Below, piece by piece: positions 22,465 to 30,216 of a stretch of 38,623 nt of DNA. The notes beneath the pieces are model-generated. The model was not told the DNA's origin, did no database searches, and was given only the letters and a program-made list of their open reading frames with translations. Every line of letters starts with the position of its first letter. Position 1 is the first letter of the stretch. The translations under genes were made by a program, and so were the position numbers. Source of the stretch: a virus; IMG/VR virus record IMGVR_UViG_3300020450_000046, positions 1 through 38,623 of that record. One strand, 5' to 3'.

Positions 22465-23420
22465 TAAGAACAGCAGAATGTGTTTCACCGAAACATCCCG
22501 ACAAAATGTGTGATAGAATATCAGACACATTATTAGATTTATATTTACAAGGAGACCCTAACTCAAGATGTGCTATTGAAACTTCTGGTGGAAATGGAAA
22601 GGTATTTATAACTGGTGAAGTAACTTCAAAAACTGAAGTATCTGAATCAGATATTAGAACAATTGTTAATAACATATCAGGAGTAAAAGATGTAATCATA
22701 CATCTTAACTCACAATCACCAGAGATTGCTAATGGAGTTGATACTGGTGGAGCAGGTGACCAAGGAATTATGATTGGTTATGCTTGTAGAGATAATAAAC
22801 AATTTTTACCACAAGAATATTATTTAGCTAGAGAACTTAACAAACATATATTTAGTTACTATCCCTTTGATGGTAAAACACAAGTTACAATGAATGGTAA
22901 CTCATTAAGAGTTGTATGTTCATTTCAAAAAGCACCAGCAGAAAAATTACATGAATTAGTAATGCAATACTTTGAAGATTACCCTAATTACTTTATTGAA
23001 GCTTTACATTGTAATCCTGCAGGTGACTGGAACATTGGTGGATTTACCGCCGATGCTGGGGTGACTGGTAGAAAACTAGCAGTTGATAATTATGGCCCAA
23101 GAGTTCCACTTGGTGGTGGAGCATTTAGTGGTAAGGATTGTACTAAAGTTGATAGAAGTGCAGCCTACATGGCAAGAAGAATAGCTGTAGATATATTGGA
23201 GGAAAGACCCAATGTTAAAGAAGTAGTTGTACAACTTGCATATGCAATAGGGTATGACCAACCACTTCAGGCAAGTGCTCTCGTTGATGGAGAACACGAA
23301 TTTATCAAGGGATATGATTTATCCCCACGAGGAATCATAGATTTCTTAGAATTAAAAAAACCAATATTTAGTAGTACAGCAGAGTTTGGACACATGGGTG
23401 CAGGATTTTCTTGGAAATAA
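22461..23420 (+). CDS. metK: S-adenosylmethionine synthetase, compact form
   Basis: I chose ATG 22461, which overlaps the preceding stop, giving 319 residues. Earlier in-frame starts would only add sequence read from the PspC gene. Visible motifs are S-P-K-H-P-D-K-M near the start, GGAGDQGIMIGYA (ATP-binding), AGVTGRKLAVDNYG, GGGAFSGKDCTKVDRSAAY and A-E-F-G-H-M at the end. Bacterial MetK is about 380-400 residues, so the central domain is shortened while active-site blocks stay. It would make SAM from ATP and methionine. A methyltransferase using it is not in this window. Confidence 0.93.
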   Translation: MIRTAECVSPKHPDKMCDRISDTLLDLYLQGDPNSRCAIETSGGNGKVFITGEVTSKTEVSESDIRTIVNNISGVKDVIIHLNSQSPEIANGVDTGGAGDQGIMIGYACRDNKQFLPQEYYLARELNKHIFSYYPFDGKTQVTMNGNSLRVVCSFQKAPAEKLHELVMQYFEDYPNYFIEALHCNPAGDWNIGGFTADAGVTGRKLAVDNYGPRVPLGGGAFSGKDCTKVDRSAAYMARRIAVDILEERPNVKEVVVQLAYAIGYDQPLQASALVDGEHEFIKGYDLSPRGIIDFLELKKPIFSSTAEFGHMGAGFSWK

Positions 23421-23461
23421 TTTGGAATTATAAAAAAAATTTTGTATCTTTGTATAAGATA
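23421..23461 (+). promoter_or_regulatory. Bacteroidota-type promoter with start-site dyad
   Basis: TTTG (23421-23424), 20 bp, TATCTTTG (23445-23452). The dyad TATCTT-TGTAT-AAGATA (23445-23461) overlaps the -7 element but has different arms from the other promoters. Confidence 0.82.
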
Positions 23462-23468
23462 ATAAAAA

Positions 23469-23951
23469 ATGAGTAAAAAATATAAAGTTATATTAGTAAG
23501 CGGCGGTTTTGACCCCGTCCACAAAGGTCATATAGAATGTATCCAAAATGCAAGAGCACTTGCAGATAAAGTTTGGATAGGCCTTAACAACGATAGTTGG
23601 TTAAGAAGAAAAAAAGGTAAATCATTTATGAAAGAAGATGAAAGAGCTTTCATAATGGATAACATTAAAGGAGTAGATTGGGTTTACATCATGAATCCAA
23701 AAATACACATGGATGATTCAGCATGTGATTTTATTGATGCATCAAGACATAAATATATGAGAGATAATGGAGTTTGGGAAGAGGGTATTATGGCTTTTGG
23801 TAATGGTGGTGATAGAGTTGCAGGTGGAGTTCCCGCAACTGAAGAAGATGTATGTAAAGGATATGGAATCGATATGGTTTGGGGATTAGGAGATAAAGTA
23901 CAATCTTCCTCTTGGTTATTAGAAAAATTTTCAAATAAGGAGTTAAAATGA
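23469..23951 (+). CDS. cytidylyltransferase-like nucleotidyltransferase
   Basis: A 160-residue protein of the nucleotidyltransferase superfamily with the H-x-G-H site: GGFDPVHKGH at 12-21. The layout is close to HldE C-terminal or glycerol-3-phosphate cytidylyltransferases. The usual I-S-S-T-x-x-R motif is changed to SSSWLLEKF near the C-terminus. It would activate a sugar or alcohol phosphate or make a nucleotide cofactor. The substrate cannot be named. It is the first gene of a new transcript. Confidence 0.82.
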   Translation: MSKKYKVILVSGGFDPVHKGHIECIQNARALADKVWIGLNNDSWLRRKKGKSFMKEDERAFIMDNIKGVDWVYIMNPKIHMDDSACDFIDASRHKYMRDNGVWEEGIMAFGNGGDRVAGGVPATEEDVCKGYGIDMVWGLGDKVQSSSWLLEKFSNKELK

Positions 23952-24145
23952 ACTTACAAGAATTAGTAGAAGCCTACCCAAACGATATGGAATTAGGTAA
24001 AAAAATTAGAGAGATATATCTTACTAATAAAAAAGTATTAGAAAAATATAAACACTTAAAAATTTATGAATCACCTGATGGAGGTAATACAGTTTACGAA
24101 AGACCTTTTGGTGGAGATTACACTACAAAGAAATTAGTAAAATAA
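23948..24145 (+). CDS. hypothetical protein (65 aa)
   Basis: A charged soluble protein with no recognised family. It overlaps the nucleotidyltransferase stop by 4 nt and shares one base with the next ATG, so it is coupled to both. Confidence 0.6.
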   Translation: MNLQELVEAYPNDMELGKKIREIYLTNKKVLEKYKHLKIYESPDGGNTVYERPFGGDYTTKKLVK

Positions 24146-24753
24146 TGAAATTAATACAAGACCCAAATAAATTAAAATCTAAAATAGAACCTACACCATT
24201 TAGTAAAGAAGATGTAGATGAAATATCAATAACACTTCTTCAAGAGTTAAAAAGACATGGTGGTATAGGATTATCGGCAAATCAAATAGGAATAAATAAA
24301 AGAGCCTGTGTAATCAATGTAAAAGAACCATTGGTACTAATCAACCCAAGAGTTGCAGAAGTATCAAAGGAATCTGTTGTTTATGTAGAACAATGTTTAT
24401 CTATGCCTAAAACAATGCGTAAACCAGTTCAAACAGTAAGATTTAAAACATTAACAGTAGAGTGTGATAATTTAGGAACAGTTATATTTTCACCTGATTC
24501 AAAAGAAGAATGGAAAACTTCAGAAGAATTCTATAACGATGAAGGTATGTTAGAGTGTATTGTAGCACAACATGAGATTGACCACCTTGAAGGTAGATTA
24601 ATAACAGATAGAAGATATACACAAACAATTACACGAGGAAAAAAATACGGTAGAAATGAAAGAGTAATGGTAAAACTTACTGATGGTTCTACTGAATTTA
24701 TGAAATACAAGAAGGCAGAACCTTTACTTTCACAAGGTGCCGAAATCTTATAA
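24145..24753 (+). CDS. def: peptide deformylase
   Basis: A 202-residue metal-dependent deformylase. Motif 1 is GLSANQIG (42-49, G-L-A-A-x-Q type), motif 2 is EQCLS (82-86, with C84 as metal ligand and Q instead of the usual G at 83), motif 3 is H143-E-I-D-H147. It removes the N-formyl group from new proteins. It carries an extra loop near 112-135 and a C-terminal extension of about 50 residues. Phage-encoded deformylases are known in marine phages. Confidence 0.93.
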   Translation: MKLIQDPNKLKSKIEPTPFSKEDVDEISITLLQELKRHGGIGLSANQIGINKRACVINVKEPLVLINPRVAEVSKESVVYVEQCLSMPKTMRKPVQTVRFKTLTVECDNLGTVIFSPDSKEEWKTSEEFYNDEGMLECIVAQHEIDHLEGRLITDRRYTQTITRGKKYGRNERVMVKLTDGSTEFMKYKKAEPLLSQGAEIL

Positions 24754-24765
24754 AGAAACGAAAAC

Positions 24766-25035
24766 ATGGGTAAACTTATATTTACATATACAGACAAAGA
24801 CTTTCTAACACTTAATAGAGAAGCAAGTAAAATAGAACTTGATGTGCCAGATGATATGGATATCAATGAATTTAAAGTAGTTTGTGTTAGATTAGCATCC
24901 ACATTAGGTTATAGTAGTAAATCAATTAAAAAATCATTTGGAGATTTAGTTTTTGGAAACGAAGATAAAAATGATTTAAAAGAACTATTAGATGAACTTA
25001 ATATCAAAAACAATGATAAAGCACCTACAAAGTAA
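24766..25035 (+). CDS. hypothetical protein (89 aa)
   Basis: A small acidic protein (LDVPDDMDINEFKVVCVRLA, then a helical C-terminus). No family is recognised. The 3' end overlaps the next gene by 23 bp. Confidence 0.6.
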   Translation: MGKLIFTYTDKDFLTLNREASKIELDVPDDMDINEFKVVCVRLASTLGYSSKSIKKSFGDLVFGNEDKNDLKELLDELNIKNNDKAPTK

Positions 25036-25279
25036 ATTACTTACTCAAAGTTTAGTAACTCAGAGTATAATGGATTTACTTATTGAAAAGAATGTTTTTA
25101 CTAAGGAAGAAATTTTACAGAAGATAGATTTTAACATGGAGTTATGGGAAGATTTAGTAAAAGAAAATAAAAAACTTCTAAAACTTACAAACGATATATT
25201 GGATAGATTACCTGAAGAGGAGAAAAAAGAAGAGGAAGTTTTTAGTAGCCTTTACTATGGGCCTTTAGGAGAGTGTTAA
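25013..25279 (+). CDS. hypothetical helical protein (88 aa)
   Basis: I took ATG 25013 (MIKHLQSKLL); an earlier in-frame ATG at 24992 is possible. The product is helical and acidic toward the end, with KLLKLTNDILDRLPEEEKKE. No family is recognised. It is the last gene before the next host-type promoter. Confidence 0.55.
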   Translation: MIKHLQSKLLTQSLVTQSIMDLLIEKNVFTKEEILQKIDFNMELWEDLVKENKKLLKLTNDILDRLPEEEKKEEEVFSSLYYGPLGEC

Positions 25280-25295
25280 AAAAACTCCTAAAAAA

Positions 25296-25337
25296 TTTGG
25301 ATATATCGAAAATTTTTCGTATATTTACATAGTAAAT
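25296..25337 (+). promoter_or_regulatory. Bacteroidota-type promoter with start-site dyad
   Basis: TTTG (25296-25299), 20 bp, TATATTTA (25320-25327), with dyad ATTTAC-ATA-GTAAAT (25323-25337). The leader contains AAAGGAG 9 bp before the ATG at 25354, one of few Shine-Dalgarno-like sites in the window. Confidence 0.82.
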
Positions 25338-25353
25338 CAAAGGAGCAATCCGT

Positions 25354-25941
25354 ATGAGAAAACAAATATTATTAGTAATCATTTCGATGTTTACTACTTT
25401 AGGGTTAGTTGGATTTACAACTAATTTCTTAAAACCGAATTTCCAGCCGGTTGATGTTTTAGAAACTAAACCAGTTGAACTAATTGAAATAAAAATAGAA
25501 CCTGTTGACATACCATTACCAAGCGAACACGATATGTTTTTGGATGCAATAGGGATGAGAGAATCCTCAAACAGATACGATGTTGTAAATGGTTGGGGTT
25601 ATATGGGTAAATACCAATTTGGTAAAAAAACTCTTAAATCATTAGGATACGATGTATCAAGACAAGAGTTTCTTAATTCACCCTACTTACAAGAACAGGC
25701 AATGTTAGATTTACTTTTACATAATAAAAAAATACTTCAAAAGTATATTGATAATTGGGAAGGTAAAACTATACATGGTACAGAGATTACTGAAAGTGGA
25801 ATCCTTGCAGCTGCACACCTTGCAGGGCCTGGTAATGTTAAAAGATTCCTTAAAAAAGGAAAAGAATTTAGAGATGGTAATGGAACAAAACTTACCTCGT
25901 ATCTAACACACTTTAGTGGATACGAATTAAACTTAGAATAA
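25354..25941 (+). CDS. membrane-anchored lysozyme-like (transglycosylase fold) protein
   Basis: A 195-residue protein. An N-terminal hydrophobic segment (4-24) acts as signal anchor. After a Pro/Glu linker comes a lysozyme-like domain: A-I-G-M-R-E70-S-S-N-R-Y with the likely catalytic Glu, then GWGYMGKYQFG, and later ESGILAAAHLAGPGNVKRFL, which is typical of lytic transglycosylase-like muramidases. It probably cuts peptidoglycan, as endolysin or as an ejection/penetration enzyme. It is under a host-type promoter, not the late-type motif. Confidence 0.8.
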   Translation: MRKQILLVIISMFTTLGLVGFTTNFLKPNFQPVDVLETKPVELIEIKIEPVDIPLPSEHDMFLDAIGMRESSNRYDVVNGWGYMGKYQFGKKTLKSLGYDVSRQEFLNSPYLQEQAMLDLLLHNKKILQKYIDNWEGKTIHGTEITESGILAAAHLAGPGNVKRFLKKGKEFRDGNGTKLTSYLTHFSGYELNLE

Positions 25942-25942
25942 T

Positions 25943-26218
25943 ATGTTAGAATATTTTACAACCTATAATATCATTATAGGAGTTTCAGTAATACTGAACA
26001 TTGTCTTATTGGTTGGTGTTAGAAACCTTTTAAGACAGAACGAACAACTTGAAGATAGATTAGTTGGTACCGTAGATTCTGTTAGAAACAGAATATCAGA
26101 TGCTCTCGAAAATATGAGAAGATTAGATAACAGAGAAGTTTTTGAAAAAGATGATGAAGTTGGAGTTACTTTTGATGAAATGAAAAAAATAGTTGAAGAA
26201 CTCGATAACGAATTATAA
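25943..26218 (+). CDS. single-pass coiled-coil membrane protein (91 aa)
   Basis: An N-terminal membrane helix (about 7-28) is followed by a long charged helix with heptads. No family is recognised. It starts one base after the lysozyme-like gene, so a role in envelope work with it is plausible. Confidence 0.6.
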   Translation: MLEYFTTYNIIIGVSVILNIVLLVGVRNLLRQNEQLEDRLVGTVDSVRNRISDALENMRRLDNREVFEKDDEVGVTFDEMKKIVEELDNEL

Positions 26219-26219
26219 A

Positions 26220-26987
26220 ATGCCAAGAAAAAGAAGAAAAAAATCCAAAATGTATTTCGGTACACCTGCTCAAGAAGCAATTATCGAATACAACAAATCA
26301 AAAGACCCAGCTGAAAGGTCTAAAATCTACGAAGATAGAATCAAATATCCATTTGAGAAATTAGCAGAGAATGTAATTAACACTTTTAAATTTACATACT
26401 TTGATGTACCAAAAAAAGATATTCAAACAGAAGTAGTTTCTACAATGGTAGAAAAAATGCATATGTTTCAAGAAGGTAAAGGTAGAGCATTTTCTTACTT
26501 TACTATCATTGCAAAAAATCATTTGATTCTAAAAAATAATGGTAACTACAAAAGATGGAAACAAAATTCATTATTATCAGCTATGCCAGAAACATGGAAT
26601 CCTGAAAATGATTTTCATGTAGAACAAGAAAATAATGAATTCAAAGAATTTAAAAATATAATGTTAAAATATTGGGATGAAAACTTGAACTTTATTTTTA
26701 ACAAAAAAAGAGATTTACAGATTGCAGATGCTATACTTGAACTATTTAGAAGAAGTGAACATATAGAAAATTTTAACAAAAAACATTTATACCTTTTAAT
26801 CAGAGAAATGACTGATTACAAAACACACTATATTACCAAGGTTGTAAATGTTATGAAAAAACACCAGAAAAAATTACTTAATGATTACTTAGAACATGGT
26901 GAATTACTTTTAAATAAAAAATCAACTTTTTGGGAACCAAAAAAAGAAGATGAAGAAAATCCATATTTAGATAACGATTATTTATAA
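26220..26987 (+). CDS. late transcription sigma factor, gp55-like
   Basis: I chose the ATG at 26220 (M-P-R-K-R-R-K-K), giving 255 residues. Residues about 14-105 match the T4 gp55 family of reduced sigma70-like factors: Q-E-A-I-I-E-Y-N..., a helix with L-A-E-N-V-I-N-T-F-K-F, E-V-V-S-T-M-V-E-K-M-H, then G-R-A-F-S-Y-F-T-I-I-A-K-N-H-L (region 2). It would redirect host RNA polymerase to late promoters. The short motif ATATTTATA is a candidate target. The basic N-terminus may contact DNA or polymerase. Confidence 0.83.
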   Translation: MPRKRRKKSKMYFGTPAQEAIIEYNKSKDPAERSKIYEDRIKYPFEKLAENVINTFKFTYFDVPKKDIQTEVVSTMVEKMHMFQEGKGRAFSYFTIIAKNHLILKNNGNYKRWKQNSLLSAMPETWNPENDFHVEQENNEFKEFKNIMLKYWDENLNFIFNKKRDLQIADAILELFRRSEHIENFNKKHLYLLIREMTDYKTHYITKVVNVMKKHQKKLLNDYLEHGELLLNKKSTFWEPKKEDEENPYLDNDYL

Positions 26988-28700
26988 ATGAGTAAAGGTT
27001 ATATTTTAGGAATAAGTTGTGGATATCACGATTCAGCAGCCGCTTTAATTAAGGATGGTAAAGTTTTAGGTGCAGTAGAAGAAGAAAGATTTACTGGTGT
27101 AAAACATGACAATTCCTTTCCTATTAAATCAATAGCACATTTATATGCAAAAAATAAAGTTCAAAAAAACGATGTTGATGCTATTTGTTTTTATGAAAAT
27201 CCTGATTTAAAATTAGATAGGATTGAAAATTCTACTAAAAGAGGCCATTGGTTATGGAATTACTTTACAAGAAGAAGAATCTTAAAAAGAAACAAAAAAG
27301 CATATCATAAACTTGAAACCACACTTAATAGTATTACAGGTCATCAAACAAAAATAATTTATAGTGACCATCATCTTTCACATATAAACTATTCTTATCT
27401 TACATCACCTTTTCAAGAAGCAAATATTTTATCAGTTGATGGTGTGGGTGAATGGGAAACTACTGTTTTAGCTAAAGGAAATAAAAATTTTATTACAAAA
27501 TTACAAAGTATAAACTTTCCAGCATCATTAGGTATGTTATATTCCTCATTTACAGCATACTTAGGATTTAAACCTAATGAAGGTGAATATAAAGTTATGG
27601 GATTAGCTCCCTATGGAGATTGGACAATCTACAAGGATGAATTTAAAAAGTTATATACACTTAACAAAGATGGTTCATTTGAAATAAACATGAAGTATTT
27701 TACATATGATTATTCTGATACTCATATGTTTAATTACAAATTAGGAGAATTATTTGGTGTACCTAATAGATTACCTGAAGAAAAATTAGAACAACATCAT
27801 AAAGATATTGCTGCAGGATTACAACAAACTTATGAATTTTTATTTTTTAAACTTTTAAATAATTTATATAAAATTAATCCAAGTAAAAATCTTTGTTTAA
27901 GTGGAGGATGTGCATACAATGGAACAGCTAATGGTAAAATTTTAACAAAAACAAAATATGAAAATTTATGGATACCACCTGCTCCATCAGATGCAGGTTC
28001 TGCTATTGGTTGTGCTTTAGAGTATTATCATAGAAACCATGACAAAAGAAGGGAAGATAATACAAACCCATTCCTTGGCCCTGCATACTCTAAAGATGAA
28101 ATACTAAGTACCTTTTCTAAATTTGATAAACATATTTATGTTGAACATAGATTACATGAACAAATTAGAGATATTATCGCACAAGAAATTACAGATGGTA
28201 ATATTGTTGGTTGGTTTGAAGGTAGATTAGAGTTTGGAGCTAGAGCATTAGGTAATCGTTCAATTCTTGCTAATCCAAGAGACCCTCAAATGAAAAGAAG
28301 ATTAAATAGAGTTATTAAAAAGAGAGAAGGTTTTAGACCATTTGCTCCAATAGTACAAGAACAATATTCAAGAGCATATTTCCAATATGATAAAAAGGTT
28401 CCTTATATGAATCAAGTTGTTAAAGTAAAAAGAGAACATCAAGACCAATTACCAGCTATAACTCATGTTGATGGTTCTGCTAGAATCCAAACACTTAATA
28501 GAAATCAACAAAGAAGAGTTTATGATATGTTAACTAAACTCCACGAGTTAAATGGTTATCCAATTGTAATCAATACCTCATTTAATTTAAAAGACCAAAC
28601 TATGGTCAACACACCAGAAGAAGCAATCAAAACATTCTTGAATTGTGAAATGGATACTTTAGTTATAAACAACTATATAGTAAAAAAGAAAATCCTTTAA
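26988..28700 (+). CDS. NodU/CmcH-family carbamoyltransferase
   Basis: A 570-residue protein. The N-terminal domain starts GISCGYHDSAAALIKDGKVL and contains EEERFTGVKHD and SDHHLSHINYSY, the Kae1-like ATP/metal-binding fold that makes carbamoyl-adenylate. The C-terminal domain contains FEGRLEFGARALGNRSI and REGFRPFAP, which hold the substrate site. It transfers a carbamoyl group from carbamoyl phosphate to a hydroxyl of an unknown substrate. Length is usual for the family. It directly follows the sigma factor gene with no gap. Confidence 0.93.
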   Translation: MSKGYILGISCGYHDSAAALIKDGKVLGAVEEERFTGVKHDNSFPIKSIAHLYAKNKVQKNDVDAICFYENPDLKLDRIENSTKRGHWLWNYFTRRRILKRNKKAYHKLETTLNSITGHQTKIIYSDHHLSHINYSYLTSPFQEANILSVDGVGEWETTVLAKGNKNFITKLQSINFPASLGMLYSSFTAYLGFKPNEGEYKVMGLAPYGDWTIYKDEFKKLYTLNKDGSFEINMKYFTYDYSDTHMFNYKLGELFGVPNRLPEEKLEQHHKDIAAGLQQTYEFLFFKLLNNLYKINPSKNLCLSGGCAYNGTANGKILTKTKYENLWIPPAPSDAGSAIGCALEYYHRNHDKRREDNTNPFLGPAYSKDEILSTFSKFDKHIYVEHRLHEQIRDIIAQEITDGNIVGWFEGRLEFGARALGNRSILANPRDPQMKRRLNRVIKKREGFRPFAPIVQEQYSRAYFQYDKKVPYMNQVVKVKREHQDQLPAITHVDGSARIQTLNRNQQRRVYDMLTKLHELNGYPIVINTSFNLKDQTMVNTPEEAIKTFLNCEMDTLVINNYIVKKKIL

Positions 28701-28718
28701 CCTTCCCATAATATAGGT

Positions 28719-28727
28719 ATATTTATA
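28719..28727 (+). promoter_or_regulatory. ATATTTATA motif, candidate late promoter
   Basis: Exact match 18 bp after the carbamoyltransferase stop. It is followed by about 80 bp without a gene and then a terminator, so it may drive a small RNA. Confidence 0.45.
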
Positions 28728-28732
28728 CTAAA

Positions 28733-28809
28733 GTAAACTGGCAATTAGGCCCTAATCGTAATTCAAAGTGATTAGAAAAGTTTTAGCCCCTCACTAAGAG
28801 GGGTTTTTT
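28733..28809 (+). ncRNA. candidate small structured RNA
   Basis: The stretch between the candidate promoter at 28719 and the terminator at 28787 has no ORF. CTAATC (28752-28757) can pair with GATTAG (28770-28775), extended by two G-U pairs. The same CTAAT can instead pair with ATTAG (28744-28748). The hairpins exclude each other, as in a switch. Alternatively, it is only the 3' untranslated end of the carbamoyltransferase operon. Confidence 0.35.
28787..28809 (+). terminator. intrinsic terminator
   Basis: CCCCTC-ACTAA-GAGGGG (28787-28803) followed by six T (28804-28809). It ends the carbamoyltransferase transcript and/or the candidate small RNA. Confidence 0.93.
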
Positions 28810-28840
28810 ATTCCCCATATATTTCTTTATATTTATTGTT

Positions 28841-28933
28841 ATGGAAACTATTTTCACTTTATTCAAAGTGGTTGGAATGCTAGTTATATTCTGGTTCATA
28901 ATGAATAGGTGGTTTAAGTGGTTAGATAAATAA
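28841..28933 (+). CDS. 30-aa membrane peptide
   Basis: An ATG-led frame of 30 codons: one hydrophobic helix (residues 4-20) and a basic aromatic end (NRWFKWLDK). A near-match ATATTTATT lies just upstream at 28829-28837. The stop overlaps the next ATG (TAATG), which supports it as a real coupled gene. It could be a small toxin-like, holin-accessory or regulatory peptide, but nothing decides this. Confidence 0.5.
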   Translation: METIFTLFKVVGMLVIFWFIMNRWFKWLDK

Positions 28934-29433
28934 TGAATAAAGAATATAACAAAATTATAAAGTGGTCAATCTTACTTATGATTGCAATTCTATTTTTAGG
29001 ATTGTCAAGTTGTGAAGTTGAACCATATGAACCATCACCATACAGAGTTGCAATGATGGATTTAAATAAAGCAAAATCTAAGTGGAGATTTTCTGATGTA
29101 AGGCATTATAAACTTGAACAAAGAAAGCAATGTTATTGTGAAGATAAAGTAACCACTTGGAATATTCTCGAGGTTGATTTAGAAAACAAAGTTTTTAAAG
29201 TTAATGATATAATTGTTGATAGAGATGATTTAAAAAAAGAACAACCTTGGATTCAAACAGTAATATCTTTATTTGATTTGGTTGAACACGAATTAAAAAA
29301 TATTCCATATCAGTTAGATGTTTTGTATAATAGTGAGTATGGATATGTACAGTATCTTGGAGTAGACCCTAACCATGAAATTGCTGATGATGAATATACT
29401 TACGAAATTAAAAATTTTGAGGTTATAAAATAA
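28933..29433 (+). CDS. DUF6174-like lipoprotein
   Basis: A 166-residue protein. A signal peptide with lipobox G-L-S-S-C27 is followed by a domain with K-S-K-W, the H-Y-K-L-E-Q segment and a C-Y-C motif, as in DUF6174 proteins of Bacteroidota. It would be a lipid-anchored envelope protein. Function is unknown. It is the third lipoprotein in the window, with those at 3415 and 13684. Confidence 0.75.
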   Translation: MNKEYNKIIKWSILLMIAILFLGLSSCEVEPYEPSPYRVAMMDLNKAKSKWRFSDVRHYKLEQRKQCYCEDKVTTWNILEVDLENKVFKVNDIIVDRDDLKKEQPWIQTVISLFDLVEHELKNIPYQLDVLYNSEYGYVQYLGVDPNHEIADDEYTYEIKNFEVIK

Positions 29434-29434
29434 A

Positions 29435-29647
29435 ATGCCACCAAAGATTAAACCAAGTAGTAAAGAATATATTAAAGTCAATGGAAAGATGACTAATAAA
29501 TTCAAGATAATTCATTACACACCTTCTAATACTAAAACAGAAGATTTAGTAAAGTTTTATGATTCACCTTCGTATAAAAGAAAAAAAGAACTAATAAGAA
29601 AAGAGCTAGTGAAAAGAGGAGTATGGGAAAACTTAAAGAAAAAATAA
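29435..29647 (+). CDS. small basic protein (70 aa)
   Basis: A Lys-rich protein with no recognised family. It begins one base after the lipoprotein stop. The 3' end overlaps the next gene by 25 bp in another frame. Confidence 0.55.
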   Translation: MPPKIKPSSKEYIKVNGKMTNKFKIIHYTPSNTKTEDLVKFYDSPSYKRKKELIRKELVKRGVWENLKKK

Positions 29648-29808
29648 TAGAAAAAGGTAGTAAGATTGTTGCTAAATCACAAACAAAAAAACAATTAGAA
29701 AAGTTTTTACCTAAACCAATTGCAAAACAAATATCAAAAAAAGTAGGTAAAGGAGTAGAATCAATAACCTCAAAGGCAATAGATATTTGGAACAAGTTTA
29801 AAAATTAA
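29623..29808 (+). CDS. small basic amphipathic protein (61 aa)
   Basis: A strongly basic, helical protein with Lys at regular spacing (KLKEKIIEKGSKIVAKSQTK; later KQISKKVGKGVESITSKAI). It may bind nucleic acid or membranes. No family is recognised. A 142-bp gap follows it. Confidence 0.55.
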   Translation: MGKLKEKIIEKGSKIVAKSQTKKQLEKFLPKPIAKQISKKVGKGVESITSKAIDIWNKFKN

Positions 29809-29950
29809 CCTCGAAATGCCGTTGTCTATTGGGTGTTCGATATATATTCACATTTTTTTTACAATATATACCATAGTTATTTGTGGACAAGTCCGTTGTT
29901 TTGGAATATGAAAAAGTTATTTTATTTCATTTAAAACAAAGGAGAACTAT
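29809..29950 (+). other. 142-bp gap before the small membrane protein
   Basis: A/T-rich with one less A/T-rich stretch (TTGTGGACAAGTCCGTTG near 29881-29898). I see neither a Bacteroidota promoter with the usual 20-bp spacing nor ATATTTATA. The end holds AAAGGAGAA before the ATG at 29951, a strong ribosome-binding-like site for this genome. Confidence 0.4.
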
Positions 29951-30181
29951 ATGGATTTTTTAAAGAAAATTGGCTCTTGGGCCGATGAACTAACAAAAAT
30001 CGGTATTAGTATCGTAGCCTTAGGAGTTGTACTTGAAGTATTATTCAAAGGTGCAAACATCCCATTCTGGCCAGAAGTATCAGTAGTTGATAACATCATG
30101 GGCATTTTAGGAAGTTTGAGTGCTGAAGGTCTGTTAGGACTAGTTGGTGCTTTCGTACTTTACCATATTATTAAGAAGTAA
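29951..30181 (+). CDS. small two-helix membrane protein, possible abundant phage protein
   Basis: A 76-residue protein. Residues 1-15 form an amphipathic start (FLKKIGSWADELTKIG), then one hydrophobic helix (about 16-33), a loop with F-W-P-E-V, and a second helix (about 48-73) ending Y-H-I-I-K-K. It stands alone, with a 142-bp leader, a strong GGAG site and its own terminator, which suggests separate and high expression. A holin-like or membrane-scaffold role fits the layout, but no family was decisive. Confidence 0.65.
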   Translation: MDFLKKIGSWADELTKIGISIVALGVVLEVLFKGANIPFWPEVSVVDNIMGILGSLSAEGLLGLVGAFVLYHIIKK

Positions 30182-30216
30182 ATATCAACTTAATAATTTC
30201 AGAACGCGTTAAGAAC

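Noticed and set aside
22461-23420. MetK as a frameshifted or truncated pseudogene
   Set aside because: The frame is continuous, ATP and metal motifs are intact, and the C-terminal E-F-G-H-M block is present, so it reads as a compact functional enzyme.
28829-28837. ATATTTATT as promoter of the 30-aa peptide
   Set aside because: Only 3 bp separate it from the ATG and it has one mismatch. The upstream copy at 28719 is better, although a terminator lies between.
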